64,000 nucleotides of DNA. Source: Gammaproteobacteria bacterium (lineage in GTDB: Bacteria; Pseudomonadota; Gammaproteobacteria; S012-40). The notes below the pieces were generated by a model. That model searched no databases, was not told the DNA's origin, and saw only the letters and a program-made list of their open reading frames with translations. The stretch's first letter is position 1; every line of letters starts with the position of its first letter. The translations under genes were made by a program, and so were the position numbers. Positions 53,162 to 62,252 of the stretch are shown one piece after another. The stretch lies in assembly GCA_029881255.1 (NCBI GenBank), contig JAOUMY010000001.1, positions 372,001 to 436,000 of the forward strand, read 5' to 3'.

Positions 53162-54634
53162 ATGAAAACAGGCCTATCAGGCACGGTTCTGCTGTGGCTC
53201 ATTTTCCTTGTCGCCTGTGGCGGCGCATCCCCAAATTTTGGTGACAAAACAGGCGATGCCAAACAGATAGCATTAATCGCCAGCTCCTATCCTCTAAACG
53301 GCGACCAAAATGTACCTGTTAGAACGACACAGATAACAGTGAGCTTTGCTATTGATATAGCCCCCGAGACCGTCAGCCAGGAAAACATTCACTTGATGCC
53401 GGGCGAAGGGTCAAACATGCATATCTTGACGTCCACGGGCGAAGAGATCAGCTCAGAATTCTATGACAGAAAAGACATGATTAGCGGACATGTGTTTTAT
53501 AGCCCAGCCGATCGTACGCTGACGTTTAGGCCTGCATCCCCACTAGAACACGGCACCACGTACCATATTCATATCCAGAATCTAAAGCAGCTTGATGGAT
53601 CGCCACTGGCCACAGGCGCCGACACAGTACAGTTTTCTTTCACCACCGAACACAGAATGTTGGAGCGCGTCAACTTTTACACGAAAGACGACAACGATGC
53701 TGATATCATCAACGCGTGGCGTGAATTCAGCTACCGTGGTGACAAGTCTCTGGAAAAAGAAACCATCATAAAAGCCAGCGGCAAAATCAACACTGTCACC
53801 GTGTATTCGCAGCTCATGCCCGGCGGTGCGTTCGCAAAAGCTATCGTCTATGAGGGGAACCAGGAATCTATCGCGCATTACACGATGGAAGTGAAAGATG
53901 AATTCGGTAATGTTGTAGGCGAAGGGCGCATAGTAGACCCCGGCCCTGATGGCGTCTGGGGAAACAGTGATGATTTACTCAATAGATACACTCGTTACAC
54001 ACATCATCACAATTCTCATACCGAAGTTAGCGTTTTCCGCGTTGCGGATCGCTTACAACAGATAGGCATCACGTCAGCGCCCTGGAGCCAAAGAGAAACC
54101 AGTTTTGAAATCACGATAAGTTACCTGATTGAACAGAATGGTCCTCTGTTTGAGCACCGCACAATTTTCTATAGCGATTTAGGCATCGAAAACAAAATCG
54201 ACCTGGACAAAAACGGTAACCCTGCACCTGTTGACGACGTTGTGACTGGGTGGCGAAAAAGGGATTTCAATAACGATAGTGGATTGCGTACACATCTTTG
54301 GACACTACAAGGCAACTTTGACAGCGAGCTCAAACGCAAAACCCCCGAGCTTTCGGAAGCTTTATTCACAGAAAACAATAAAGTAATGCACATGACAAAC
54401 TATGAATACATTCCTTTATCCATCAACCCGTCGCAATCATTGTTAATAAAAAGCTCAAACTTCGATGGACCTGGTGACGACAAAGACTGGTTAACTTACC
54501 AGGACAACCATGTAATCAGTTATGAGGAGTATGAATATGATGTAAACGGGTATTTACAAAAACAAAAGGTATATCATGTTAGCGATGAGGGCGTTGCCAA
54601 CCTGAAACAGGAATATATCTACAAAGTCTACTAA
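53162..54634 (+). CDS. Large lipoprotein with an Ig-like domain
   Basis: A 490-residue lipoprotein. The signal ends in the lipobox LVAC (near residue 20), followed by GGASPNFGD. Residues about 35-170 form a Big_5-type Ig-like domain: YPLNGDQNVPVRTTQITVSF and SPADRTLTFRPASPLEHGTTYHIHIQNLKQLDG, which ends QFSFTTEHR. From about 175 the protein is rich in YxxxY and Asp/Asn-rich turns (DPGPDGVWGNSDD, DLDKNGNPAPVDDV), somewhat like YD-repeat sheets. It ends EYIYKVY. The gene has an AT-rich leader with GGAGG. It converges on the PCu(A)C gene. Function unknown. Confidence 0.85.
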   Translation: MKTGLSGTVLLWLIFLVACGGASPNFGDKTGDAKQIALIASSYPLNGDQNVPVRTTQITVSFAIDIAPETVSQENIHLMPGEGSNMHILTSTGEEISSEFYDRKDMISGHVFYSPADRTLTFRPASPLEHGTTYHIHIQNLKQLDGSPLATGADTVQFSFTTEHRMLERVNFYTKDDNDADIINAWREFSYRGDKSLEKETIIKASGKINTVTVYSQLMPGGAFAKAIVYEGNQESIAHYTMEVKDEFGNVVGEGRIVDPGPDGVWGNSDDLLNRYTRYTHHHNSHTEVSVFRVADRLQQIGITSAPWSQRETSFEITISYLIEQNGPLFEHRTIFYSDLGIENKIDLDKNGNPAPVDDVVTGWRKRDFNNDSGLRTHLWTLQGNFDSELKRKTPELSEALFTENNKVMHMTNYEYIPLSINPSQSLLIKSSNFDGPGDDKDWLTYQDNHVISYEEYEYDVNGYLQKQKVYHVSDEGVANLKQEYIYKVY

Positions 54635-55056
54635 CGACGAACCTGCATTTCAAACATCAGTGTTCCGCCGTCTACATCTGTGATACTAAGCTGCACACTG
54701 TCACCATCGCGCAAGTGTTTGCGCGGCTTTTTCAACATCAAATGTTTGCCACCCGGTTCAAACTCGATCACTTCTCCCGGTGCCAGTTCAATCTTTTCCA
54801 GATGCTTCATGCGCATCATACCACCTTCTAAAACCGTCGCATGAAATTCCACTTGTTCAAACGAACGACTGCTGATTTGACTCAACACAAGCGATCTATC
54901 AGAAACATTTTTTAGTTTTACATAACCGGCCAGTGCTTTTGCATTTGGTGGTGCTTCGCGAACCCAGGCGTTTGTGACTTCAAGAGCCAAAGACCGGGCG
55001 CTTGCAACACTGCATAAAACACCGAATAGAATTAGCACACTGATAATGCTACGCAT
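54631..55056 (-). CDS. PCu(A)C periplasmic copper chaperone
   Basis: It delivers Cu(I) to the CuA site of cytochrome c oxidase. The 141-residue protein has a signal peptide (ISVLILFGVLCSVASA) and the copper-binding pattern HATVLEGGMMRMKHLE, with further M and H in GGKHLMLKKP, i.e. the H(M)x10Mx21HxM motif of the family. It sits 4 bases downstream of the Sco gene, which fits cooperation in CuA assembly. The oxidase itself is not in this window. Confidence 0.94.
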   Translation of the reverse strand: MRSIISVLILFGVLCSVASARSLALEVTNAWVREAPPNAKALAGYVKLKNVSDRSLVLSQISSRSFEQVEFHATVLEGGMMRMKHLEKIELAPGEVIEFEPGGKHLMLKKPRKHLRDGDSVQLSITDVDGGTLMFEMQVRR

Positions 55057-55060
55057 AATA

Positions 55061-55693
55061 TTAGCGATAATAGTCCGTAACCAGACGAAACGCGCGCGTC
55101 ACTCGTTCAACATCATGGGGAGGCAACACATATGCGCGTTCACGCCCGAGAGGATCGATGAAATAAACGGAAGCTCCATGATTGACAATGTAGTCCCCGG
55201 TACTCATATCGCCTTCGTAGTCGTAGATGACCCCCAGAAGCTGAGTCAGCTTGTCGATTTCAGCTTTTTCGCCAGTAATGCCGATGATGTTCTCATTAAA
55301 ATAATAGACAAAATCATTCATAACATTAACGGTATCGCGCAACGGATCAACCGTCATAAAAACAAATTGAGTTCCCTCTGGCAGACCTTCTTGCTTATAC
55401 ATTTGATCCATGACGCGCATGCTATTTGGGCATACGTCAGGACAATTGGTATATCCTGGAAACAACACTGTCCATTTGCCTAACAGATTTTTCCTCGAAA
55501 ATATTTCGTCTTTATGAGTCGAGAGCGCGAATTCGCCGATGTCCGCTGGAGGGGAGTCGATAATTACCCCTTTTAAATCCTCTGGCAGCGCCAACTTCGG
55601 AGGTTCAGATTGGATTGCCGAAAAGCCGAAATAAATCAATCCAAACCCGGCGATCATCAATACAAGCGCGATCTTAATATTTGTCTTGATCAT
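55061..55693 (-). CDS. SCO1/SenC copper chaperone
   Basis: A thioredoxin-fold membrane-anchored protein, 210 residues, with an N-terminal anchor (IALVLMIAGFGLIYFGF). The copper-binding pair is in FPGYTNCPDVCPNSM (CxxxC) and the His ligand lies in DYIVNHGASVYFIDPLG. It assists CuA insertion into cytochrome oxidase. It is followed by the PCu(A)C gene and preceded by a small lipoprotein gene. Together they form a cytochrome-oxidase maturation unit. Confidence 0.95.
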   Translation of the reverse strand: MIKTNIKIALVLMIAGFGLIYFGFSAIQSEPPKLALPEDLKGVIIDSPPADIGEFALSTHKDEIFSRKNLLGKWTVLFPGYTNCPDVCPNSMRVMDQMYKQEGLPEGTQFVFMTVDPLRDTVNVMNDFVYYFNENIIGITGEKAEIDKLTQLLGVIYDYEGDMSTGDYIVNHGASVYFIDPLGRERAYVLPPHDVERVTRAFRLVTDYYR

Positions 55694-55704
55694 AATGAGG
55701 TGAC

Positions 55705-56151
55705 CTAGCGTGTTTGGTGCAACTTTGCCAGCTTACTGGAATCCATCTTATAGCTGAAAATACGCAATGGCTCATTACCGGTGTTTATTTTATGAATTAT
55801 CGTAATCATTTCCTTGCCCAGCCCATTTTCATACTTCGTGACATATTCATACATATAAAACTGTCCACTAAAGCGCATATCATTGAGCTTATTTTTCAGG
55901 CGAAACGATTCCATTTTCCCCATAATTCCACTGACATCTTGAAAATATTTGTCCCACTCAGAACGGCCTTTTACTGAAAAGAATTCATCATTTACCAGGG
56001 AATACAGGGTTTCGTAGTCTTGGGCCTGCAAGGCCTGCATGAAGTCCTTGGCCAGTTTGTCGGCGACGGCGTCTTCCGGTGGCGGAGTGTTATTACAAGC
56101 GCCCAGAACCAGCACCAATACAAACATCAAAAACAACTGAACCGCTTTCAT
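55705..56151 (-). CDS. Small lipoprotein of unknown function
   Basis: A 148-residue lipoprotein. The signal and lipobox read VLVLVLGACNN, followed by PPPEDAVADKLAKDFMQALQAQDYETLYSLVNDEFFSV, a pattern seen in small NTF2-like or DUF4864-type periplasmic proteins. The remainder is charged (KNKLNDMRFSGQFYMYEYVTKYENG). It lies 11 bases upstream of the Sco gene and may share its transcript. Function unknown; a periplasmic role in oxidase assembly is suggested only by position. Confidence 0.8.
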   Translation of the reverse strand: MKAVQLFLMFVLVLVLGACNNTPPPEDAVADKLAKDFMQALQAQDYETLYSLVNDEFFSVKGRSEWDKYFQDVSGIMGKMESFRLKNKLNDMRFSGQFYMYEYVTKYENGLGKEMITIIHKINTGNEPLRIFSYKMDSSKLAKLHQTR

Positions 56152-56153
56152 AT

Positions 56154-56717
56154 CTATCCCCTTACTTTGAGTAACAAGGTCTCAATATCGTTGTCGATCA
56201 AAAGATCACGAGTACTATTCAATTGGGCCAGATCATCGAAAGGACCAATTTGTACTCGGTGCCAGATTTGATCTCCGTCAATTTTTGCAGAGACGATTCT
56301 GGAAACAACGCCCAATAACGCCAACGTCGCTTTCCGTTTATCCGCATCAGCCATATTTTTAAATGAACCCGCCTGCAACACGTACACCCCAGGCGTTGCA
56401 ATTGGCTTTGCGGTTGTTTTCTTATCTTGTTCCTTGCCTGATTCTTCAGGGACAACGACTTCAAGCTTGGGCAACAATTTGTAAAAATCGTAATCAAAAG
56501 CACGCTGTTGTTGATCTTCCTTTTGCTCGAGTTTGAGCTGATCTTTAAGCGTCGAACTCGTGCCGCTCGTCGACTGACCTCGCAAAAACACAAGAAAAGC
56601 GATAAACAGACCTATGAGCAAACCTGTCGCCAGCCATAACCAGCCAGGAACCGTTTTTCGTTTCGTCATTTTTGGTGTTGCACCACGCTTGCGCGTGTTC
56701 TTTGTGCTCGATGCCAT
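56154..56717 (-). CDS. SPOR-domain protein, FtsN-like
   Basis: A bitopic membrane protein of 187 residues. A basic cytoplasmic segment (about 1-25) is followed by one helix (WLWLATGLLIGLFIAFLVFLRG), a Gln/Lys-rich periplasmic linker and a C-terminal SPOR domain (about 110-185, VYVLQAGSFKNMADADKRKATLALLGV and WHRVQIGPFDDLAQLNSTRDLLIDND). SPOR domains bind glycan strands stripped of peptide at the division septum. It lies 3 bases downstream of argS, the usual place of FtsN in gammaproteobacteria, but is shorter than E. coli FtsN. Confidence 0.9.
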   Translation of the reverse strand: MASSTKNTRKRGATPKMTKRKTVPGWLWLATGLLIGLFIAFLVFLRGQSTSGTSSTLKDQLKLEQKEDQQQRAFDYDFYKLLPKLEVVVPEESGKEQDKKTTAKPIATPGVYVLQAGSFKNMADADKRKATLALLGVVSRIVSAKIDGDQIWHRVQIGPFDDLAQLNSTRDLLIDNDIETLLLKVRG

Positions 56718-56720
56718 GTC

Positions 56721-58484
56721 TTACATAGCCTCAGGTGCCGACACTCCAATCAATGCTAAACCGTTGTGCAAGACTTGTCTGACAGCAGTTACCAGACAGA
56801 GTCGAGCGTTGCGTAATGACTCATCTTCAACGATGAATTTATGTGCGTTGTAATAGGTATGCAAACCATTGGCAAGTTCGCGCAAGAAATGAGGAATCTG
56901 ATGCGGCTCATAATTCAATGCGGCCGCCTCAACCACTTCCGGATATTTACCTAATAGCGTAAATAAATCCTGCTCATGGGATTCTGTCAGCGAAGAGATC
57001 GCAGATTGCCCTGCTACGCTGTCATAGCGAATACTTTTTTCATCAAGTTCACGAAACACGCTGCAGATACGCGCATGCGCATACTGTATGTAGTAGACAG
57101 GATTATCGGAGGATTGCGATTTGGCGAGATCCAGATCAAAATCCAGATGCTGTTCACATTTACGCATAATGTAGAAAAATCTCGCCGCGTCGTTGCCAAC
57201 CTCGTCCCGCAATTCGCGCAAGGTAACAAATTCGCCGCTGCGCGTGGACATCTGCACTTTTTCACCACCTCGATACAGAATAGCAAACTGCACCAGCAAC
57301 ACTTCCAGATCATCCGGATTTCTATCAAATGCCTGAAGCGCGGCTTTTACGCGCGCGACATATCCGTGGTGATCCGCACCCCAAACATCGATGACCTTAT
57401 CAAAACCGCGTTCCAGCTTATTCAAATGGTAGGCGATATCGGAAGCAAAATAGGTTGTCTGTCCATTGTCGCGCATAACGACGCGATCTTTTTCATCACC
57501 CAACGCGCTTGAACCAAACCATAGCGCACCATCTTTTTCATAGACGTGACCGCTATTTTTGAGTTTTTCCATGGCGCGACTTACCGCGTCGGAGTCCATC
57601 AAGGAGCGCTCGGAAAACCATTCGTCATAGGTTACGCCGAATTCAGCAAGATCTTCGCGAATGTCAGTCAGGATATTGTTTAATGCAGCGCCGAAAAACA
57701 CATTGTAACCACTATTCCCAAGCAGTGCTTTTGCTCGTAAGATCAGTCCGTCGATATGCTCTTCCTTGTCACCGCCCGGCTGACCTTCGTCGGGATGAAC
57801 ACCTTCGATAATCTCATCAAAGGAAAAGCGGTATTCCTCACCATGTTTTTCGTAAACCTGGCGCGAAATATCACGAATATAGTCACCCTTGTATCCGTTA
57901 GAAGGGAATACCAACTTATCACCGCACAATTCCAGATAACGTAGCCAGACCGAAGTACCCAGTATATCCATCTGTCGACCGGCATCATTTACGTAATATT
58001 CCTTGTGTACGTTGTAGCCCACAGCTTTAAGAAGATTCGCGACCACCGCACCATATGCCGCACCGCGTCCATGCCCAACATGTAGGGGACCGGTAGGATT
58101 TGCCGAAACAAACTCAACCTGCACCTTTTTACCGGCGCCGACAGAGCTCTTGCCATACTCACTGCCCGCCTTGAGAATTTGTGCTATCAGATGACTATGC
58201 GCGTCGGGATTCTGGAAAAAATTGATAAATCCTGGTCCCGCAATTTCAACTTTAACCACCATGGATGAAGTAGGAAGCGCGCCAATAATCAGCTGTGCAA
58301 TGTCGCGCGGTTTCTTCGCTGCCTGTTTGGCAAGCTTCATCGCGATATTGCAGGCGAAGTCCCCATGGCTCTTGTCCCGGGTACGTTCTATGGTAATTTC
58401 CGGTATAGCATCAATATTTAGATCGCCCGATTGTTTGAGCGAATTCAGGGCCTGAGTGACCAGATCAACAATTTGCGTTTTCAA
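56721..58484 (-). CDS. argS: Arginyl-tRNA synthetase
   Basis: A class I aminoacyl-tRNA synthetase of 587 residues. The N-terminal extension is followed by [23 protein letters not shown], containing the HVGH form of the HIGH motif, then [14 protein letters not shown]-like [14 protein letters not shown]. The C-terminal anticodon-binding DALR domain is recognised by YAHARICSV. The KMSKS site is degenerate, as is common in Arg[16 protein letters not shown]. The start at 58484 fits the E. coli N terminus. Confidence 0.97.
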   Translation of the reverse strand: MKTQIVDLVTQALNSLKQSGDLNIDAIPEITIERTRDKSHGDFACNIAMKLAKQAAKKPRDIAQLIIGALPTSSMVVKVEIAGPGFINFFQNPDAHSHLIAQILKAGSEYGKSSVGAGKKVQVEFVSANPTGPLHVGHGRGAAYGAVVANLLKAVGYNVHKEYYVNDAGRQMDILGTSVWLRYLELCGDKLVFPSNGYKGDYIRDISRQVYEKHGEEYRFSFDEIIEGVHPDEGQPGGDKEEHIDGLILRAKALLGNSGYNVFFGAALNNILTDIREDLAEFGVTYDEWFSERSLMDSDAVSRAMEKLKNSGHVYEKDGALWFGSSALGDEKDRVVMRDNGQTTYFASDIAYHLNKLERGFDKVIDVWGADHHGYVARVKAALQAFDRNPDDLEVLLVQFAILYRGGEKVQMSTRSGEFVTLRELRDEVGNDAARFFYIMRKCEQHLDFDLDLAKSQSSDNPVYYIQYAHARICSVFRELDEKSIRYDSVAGQSAISSLTESHEQDLFTLLGKYPEVVEAAALNYEPHQIPHFLRELANGLHTYYNAHKFIVEDESLRNARLCLVTAVRQVLHNGLALIGVSAPEAM

Positions 58485-58603
58485 GCGTGCTCGTACTCGC
58501 GAGTTTGGAAAAAAGGGCTGAAATTTTACCGTCTGGCGAAGGAAAAAACGAGGACAAAGCCCAAATCACATGAAATTTAGACTCTCCTGCGGGAGGGACA
58601 GGG

Positions 58604-59203
58604 TCAGCTTTCCTTGTTTCCCGCAATCCGGCCTTCCTTGCCAGAAACCAGATTCTGGATATTTGAACGGTGACGCCAGATAAGCAAAATAGTGATAAAG
58701 ATGTTCATCCACAGGTATTCGGGCACATCGACAAAATACCACATATATACCGGTGTCAAAGCTGAGGCCACCAGGGCCGAAAGTGACGAAATACGGAACA
58801 CTACGGCCATAACTACCCAGGTGACCAGCGCTGCCACACCAACAGGCCAGCTCAATGCTAACAACACACCCAGGGCCGTAGCCACGCCTTTACCGCCTTT
58901 GAAGCCGAAGAAAATGGGATACAAATGCCCCAAAAACGCTGCCACTCCCACTAAGGCCATGCTGGCATCAGAAACAATAAAAGGCTTGGCCAGTAAAACA
59001 GGAATCACGCCTTTGACCGAATCACCTAACAAGGTAAGCGCTGCCGCCTTTTTTCCACCATAGCGCAATACATTGGTTGCGCCTGGATTTTTCGATCCAA
59101 CGTTACGCGGATCAGTCAACCCCATAGCACGGGCCACAATAATGGCAGTTGAGATTGAGCCTATTAAATAGGCACCTGTAATAAATGCGATATCTAGCAG
59201 CAT
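58604..59203 (-). CDS. plsY: Glycerol-3-phosphate acyltransferase PlsY
   Basis: It transfers the acyl group of acyl-phosphate to glycerol 3-phosphate in membrane lipid synthesis. The 199-residue protein has about five helices and the three PlsY motifs: GSISTAIIVAR, GSKNPGATNVLRYGGKKA and GHLYPIFFGFKGGKGVATALG. It is divergent from folB by 69 bases; in many gammaproteobacteria plsY instead faces tsaD, so this arrangement is a variant. It has AGCC-rich 5' context but no clear promoter. Confidence 0.96.
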   Translation of the reverse strand: MLLDIAFITGAYLIGSISTAIIVARAMGLTDPRNVGSKNPGATNVLRYGGKKAAALTLLGDSVKGVIPVLLAKPFIVSDASMALVGVAAFLGHLYPIFFGFKGGKGVATALGVLLALSWPVGVAALVTWVVMAVVFRISSLSALVASALTPVYMWYFVDVPEYLWMNIFITILLIWRHRSNIQNLVSGKEGRIAGNKES

Positions 59204-59272
59204 TGGGGATTCGGCTTTCGTTGAAACAGGATTCGGATTATAGTGCCACTTTTGTCACAAGTCGCGAACACA

Positions 59273-59629
59273 ATGGATATTATCTTCATAACAGAGCTAA
59301 AAATCCAAACCATCATTGGAATATATGACTGGGAAAGAGAAATAAAGCAAACCATCAGCATAGACCTTGAGATGGGCACAGACATAAGAAAATCCGCGCA
59401 AAGTGACGCGATAGAGGACACGCTCAACTACAAGAAGGTGGCTAAGCGCATTATCAGTTATGTCGAAGGCACCAGTTTTGAATTGGTAGAAACGCTGGCG
59501 GAGAACATCTCCGATCTGGTTCGCGAAGAATTCAAAGTGCCGTGGCTGCGCCTAAGGCTCGCTAAACCAGGTGCCGTACGTGGTTCAAAAGAAGTTGGTG
59601 TTCTGATTGAGCGTGGGGAACGATCCTAA
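59273..59629 (+). CDS. folB: Dihydroneopterin aldolase FolB
   Basis: It cleaves 7,8-dihydroneopterin in folate biosynthesis. The 118-residue protein starts at the ATG 59273 (MDIIFITELKIQTIIGIYDWER); an earlier in-frame start at 59243 adds ten non-family residues. It has EDTLNYKKVAKRI and SFELVETLAENI (catalytic Glu region) and ends in KPGAVRGSKEVGVLIER. Its stop shares one base with the folK start (TAATG). Confidence 0.94.
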   Translation: MDIIFITELKIQTIIGIYDWEREIKQTISIDLEMGTDIRKSAQSDAIEDTLNYKKVAKRIISYVEGTSFELVETLAENISDLVREEFKVPWLRLRLAKPGAVRGSKEVGVLIERGERS

Positions 59630-60123
59630 TGGCCGATGTTTTCGTCAGTATCGGCAGCAATATCAATCGCGATCACAATATTCGCGGCGGATTAAACGCT
59701 TTGCGCGAACATTTTGGCGAGATAACCCTATCTCCCGTGTATGAAAGCCTGTCCGTCGGTTTTGATGGCGAAAATTTCTATAATCTCGCGGCTAGTTTCC
59801 AAACAAATTTGACCATCGATGAACTCGGCGAACTTTTCGACCAAATTGAAGATGCGTATGGTCGTGATCGTAATAGTCCTCGATTCAGCGCTCGAACGCT
59901 GGACATCGACTTACTGCTTTACGACAGAGTCGTAAGCAAAAACCACTGCATCCTTCCTCGTCCAGAAATCTATGAAAACGCCTTTGTGCTTAAACCGCTG
60001 GCAGATATCGCCGGAAACCTCACAGATCCACTTAAAGACAAGACCTATCAACAATTGTGGCGTGAATTCCAGGGCGGTGAAAAACAGGAATTGTGGGAAA
60101 TCAACATCGATTTAAATCCTTAG
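59629..60123 (+). CDS. folK: 2-amino-4-hydroxy-6-hydroxymethyldihydropteridine pyrophosphokinase FolK
   Basis: It activates the pterin from FolB for dihydropteroate synthesis. The 164-residue protein has VFVSIGSNINRDHNIRGGLNAL, VGFDGENFYNLAASFQT, and RNSPRFSARTLDIDLLLYD, which holds the metal-binding DxD. The IYENAFVLKPLADIAG stretch is typical. It is coupled to folB and overlaps the converging pteridine reductase gene by four bases. Confidence 0.96.
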   Translation: MADVFVSIGSNINRDHNIRGGLNALREHFGEITLSPVYESLSVGFDGENFYNLAASFQTNLTIDELGELFDQIEDAYGRDRNSPRFSARTLDIDLLLYDRVVSKNHCILPRPEIYENAFVLKPLADIAGNLTDPLKDKTYQQLWREFQGGEKQELWEINIDLNP

Positions 60124-60869
60124 TGACTCAGAGAACGCCCACCATCTACCGCCAGTATCTGACCAGTTACATATCCTGCATCACGCACCAAATACATTGC
60201 CGCCCTCGCGATATCCTCGGGATCTCCTTTTCGTTTTAAGGCGGTTCTGGAAACGATGTCTGCCTTAGCCGCTTCATCTATACCTTCAGGCCACAGGATT
60301 GCCCCCGGAGCGATAGCATTCACACGAATATCACCGCCAAGCTCTCTGGCTAACGCCTTCGTCATCATCACCAGACCGGCCTTGGCCATGCAATAAACTG
60401 GATAACCCTTTAATGGCTTGTCAGCGTGTATATCAACGATATTGATGATTACCCCATGCCCTTTGCGTAGATAAGGTGCGGCAGCCTGGGACAGAAAAAA
60501 CGGTGCTTTTAGATTGCTGGCAAACAAATCATCCCACTGCTGCACCGTGACCTTACCCAAGTCTGTTGGGTAAAACGTAGACGCATTGTTCACCAATATG
60601 TCGAGTCCACCCCAGACAGCTGCGCTCTGATCAATAATCGATGACAAAAGGCTCGTATCGTTCAGATCACCACTGACCGTTGTCGCGCTGCCCATACGCT
60701 GATTATTGAGCTCATCAGCAAGATCCTGAGCCGCCGTAGCGGAATGTCGATAATGAATGACGACACGCATGCCTGCCGCATGAAAATGCCGTGTCATCGC
60801 TGCGCCAACGCGGTGGGCAGCCCCGGTAATCAACACGACTTTGTCCTGTAGCGATCCTGTGTGAGACAT
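60120..60869 (-). CDS. Pteridine reductase / FolM-like short-chain dehydrogenase
   Basis: A short-chain dehydrogenase of 249 residues with the NADP motif TGAAHRVGAAM, LVNNASTFYPTDLG and the catalytic pair YCMAKAGL (Tyr, Lys). At the place of the usual Ser it has Asp in NIVDIHADKPLKGYPVY, the signature of pteridine reductase (PTR1 type). Its neighbours folB-folK strengthen a role in reducing dihydropterins or dihydrofolate. It overlaps folK tail to tail by four bases. Confidence 0.9.
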   Translation of the reverse strand: MSHTGSLQDKVVLITGAAHRVGAAMTRHFHAAGMRVVIHYRHSATAAQDLADELNNQRMGSATTVSGDLNDTSLLSSIIDQSAAVWGGLDILVNNASTFYPTDLGKVTVQQWDDLFASNLKAPFFLSQAAAPYLRKGHGVIINIVDIHADKPLKGYPVYCMAKAGLVMMTKALARELGGDIRVNAIAPGAILWPEGIDEAAKADIVSRTALKRKGDPEDIARAAMYLVRDAGYVTGQILAVDGGRSLSH

Positions 60870-60934
60870 AATACCTGCCTGTTTCGAGCCAAACTGATGT
60901 TAAACTAGCACAAATTTCAACCAATAGAAGTTTC

Positions 60935-62128
60935 ATGTCACTCCCGGATTTCACTCAACTGCCAGCACCAGACGCAGAAGAACTGGCCATCAATAGCAAA
61001 CTAAATCAGCAGATTCGAGACGAGATCAGCGCCAGTGGCGGCTCTATCAGCTTCGAACGCTTTATGGCCATGGCGCTATATACCCCGGGATTGGGGTATT
61101 ACGTCAATGGCCGACGCACCATAGGCGTCGGGGGAGATTTTGTTACCGCACCGGAACTGACGCCCCTGTTTTCACATTGCCTCGCCCGACAAATCCAGCA
61201 GTTGGCCAAAGAGATCGGGCCAGGTTTTACTGTGCTGGAATTTGGAGGGGGAAACGGGACACTAGCAGCCGAATCATTGGCCTGGCTGGCCGACCATGGC
61301 GGACTCCCGGACAAATACTTCATACTGGATGTTAGTCCTTACCTCAAAACGATTCAGCGCGAACGCATACAGAATAAGGTGCCGCAACTCCTGGACCGTG
61401 TCGTATGGATATCAGAAGTGCCTGACAAGTTTCGGGGATTAGTCATCGCGAATGAGGTATTGGACGCCATGCCTGTCGAACTGATCCGACTTCATCAGAA
61501 CGGCACCTATACGCAGATGAGGGTAGCAATTGAAGGAAATCAGTTTACCTGGCTCGAAGCCCCGCTGAACGATCCAACAATTACGGGTATCGCACAGGAA
61601 CTCACCTCCACATACAGAGACCGTCTGGTAGACGGCTATCTCACCGAAATTAACCGCTATGCCCAGGGCTGGCTGGAGATGCTTGCGGAAAAACTCGACC
61701 GGGGGGCCATCATTCTCATCGACTATGGCTATCCTGCGTCCGAATGGTATATCCCGGACCGCTACCAGGGCACACTGATGTGTCACTATCGCCACCGTGC
61801 CCATTCCAATCCCCTAATTTTGGCTGGATTACAAGACCTTACGTCCCACGTCGACTTTTCTGCCATCGCCGAATACGCCAGCAATGCAGGCCTGGCGGTC
61901 GCTGGATTTAGTAACCAGGCGGGTTTCCTCATTGGCTGCGGCCTGGAATCGCTACTGCAGAATATTGATGCCTCCGATACCCGCAAGTTTCTGGAGGCCA
62001 GCGCACCTGTAAAGCGCTTGATTCTCCCTAGTGAAATGGGGGAGTTATTTAAAGTTGTTTCCCTTACAAAAAATATACACATCCCATTGTTAGGTTTTCA
62101 GGCCGATAACCGTCTGGATAGACTGTAA
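60935..62128 (+). CDS. MidA/NDUFAF7-like SAM-dependent methyltransferase
   Basis: A 397-residue protein of the DUF185 family. N-terminal parts read EISASGGSISFERFMAMALYTPGLGYYV and GVGGDFVTAPELTPLFSHCLARQIQQL. The SAM motif is FTVLEFGGGNGTLAAE, followed by YFILDVSPYLKTIQRERI and LVIANEVLDAMPVELIRL. The human homologue NDUFAF7 methylates an arginine in complex I; whether this protein acts on complex I is an inference from family. It is divergent from the pteridine reductase gene. Confidence 0.93.
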   Translation: MSLPDFTQLPAPDAEELAINSKLNQQIRDEISASGGSISFERFMAMALYTPGLGYYVNGRRTIGVGGDFVTAPELTPLFSHCLARQIQQLAKEIGPGFTVLEFGGGNGTLAAESLAWLADHGGLPDKYFILDVSPYLKTIQRERIQNKVPQLLDRVVWISEVPDKFRGLVIANEVLDAMPVELIRLHQNGTYTQMRVAIEGNQFTWLEAPLNDPTITGIAQELTSTYRDRLVDGYLTEINRYAQGWLEMLAEKLDRGAIILIDYGYPASEWYIPDRYQGTLMCHYRHRAHSNPLILAGLQDLTSHVDFSAIAEYASNAGLAVAGFSNQAGFLIGCGLESLLQNIDASDTRKFLEASAPVKRLILPSEMGELFKVVSLTKNIHIPLLGFQADNRLDRL

Positions 62129-62252
62129 TTCTCAGAAATACCAAATCGATACCATTTTTTTTGTCACTTTTTGTGTAAATTTAACACAATTTTTTCGATT
62201 CACTGCCGACAAATATCTGAGAGAAATCCAGGCAAGAAACCACTAGAAAGCA

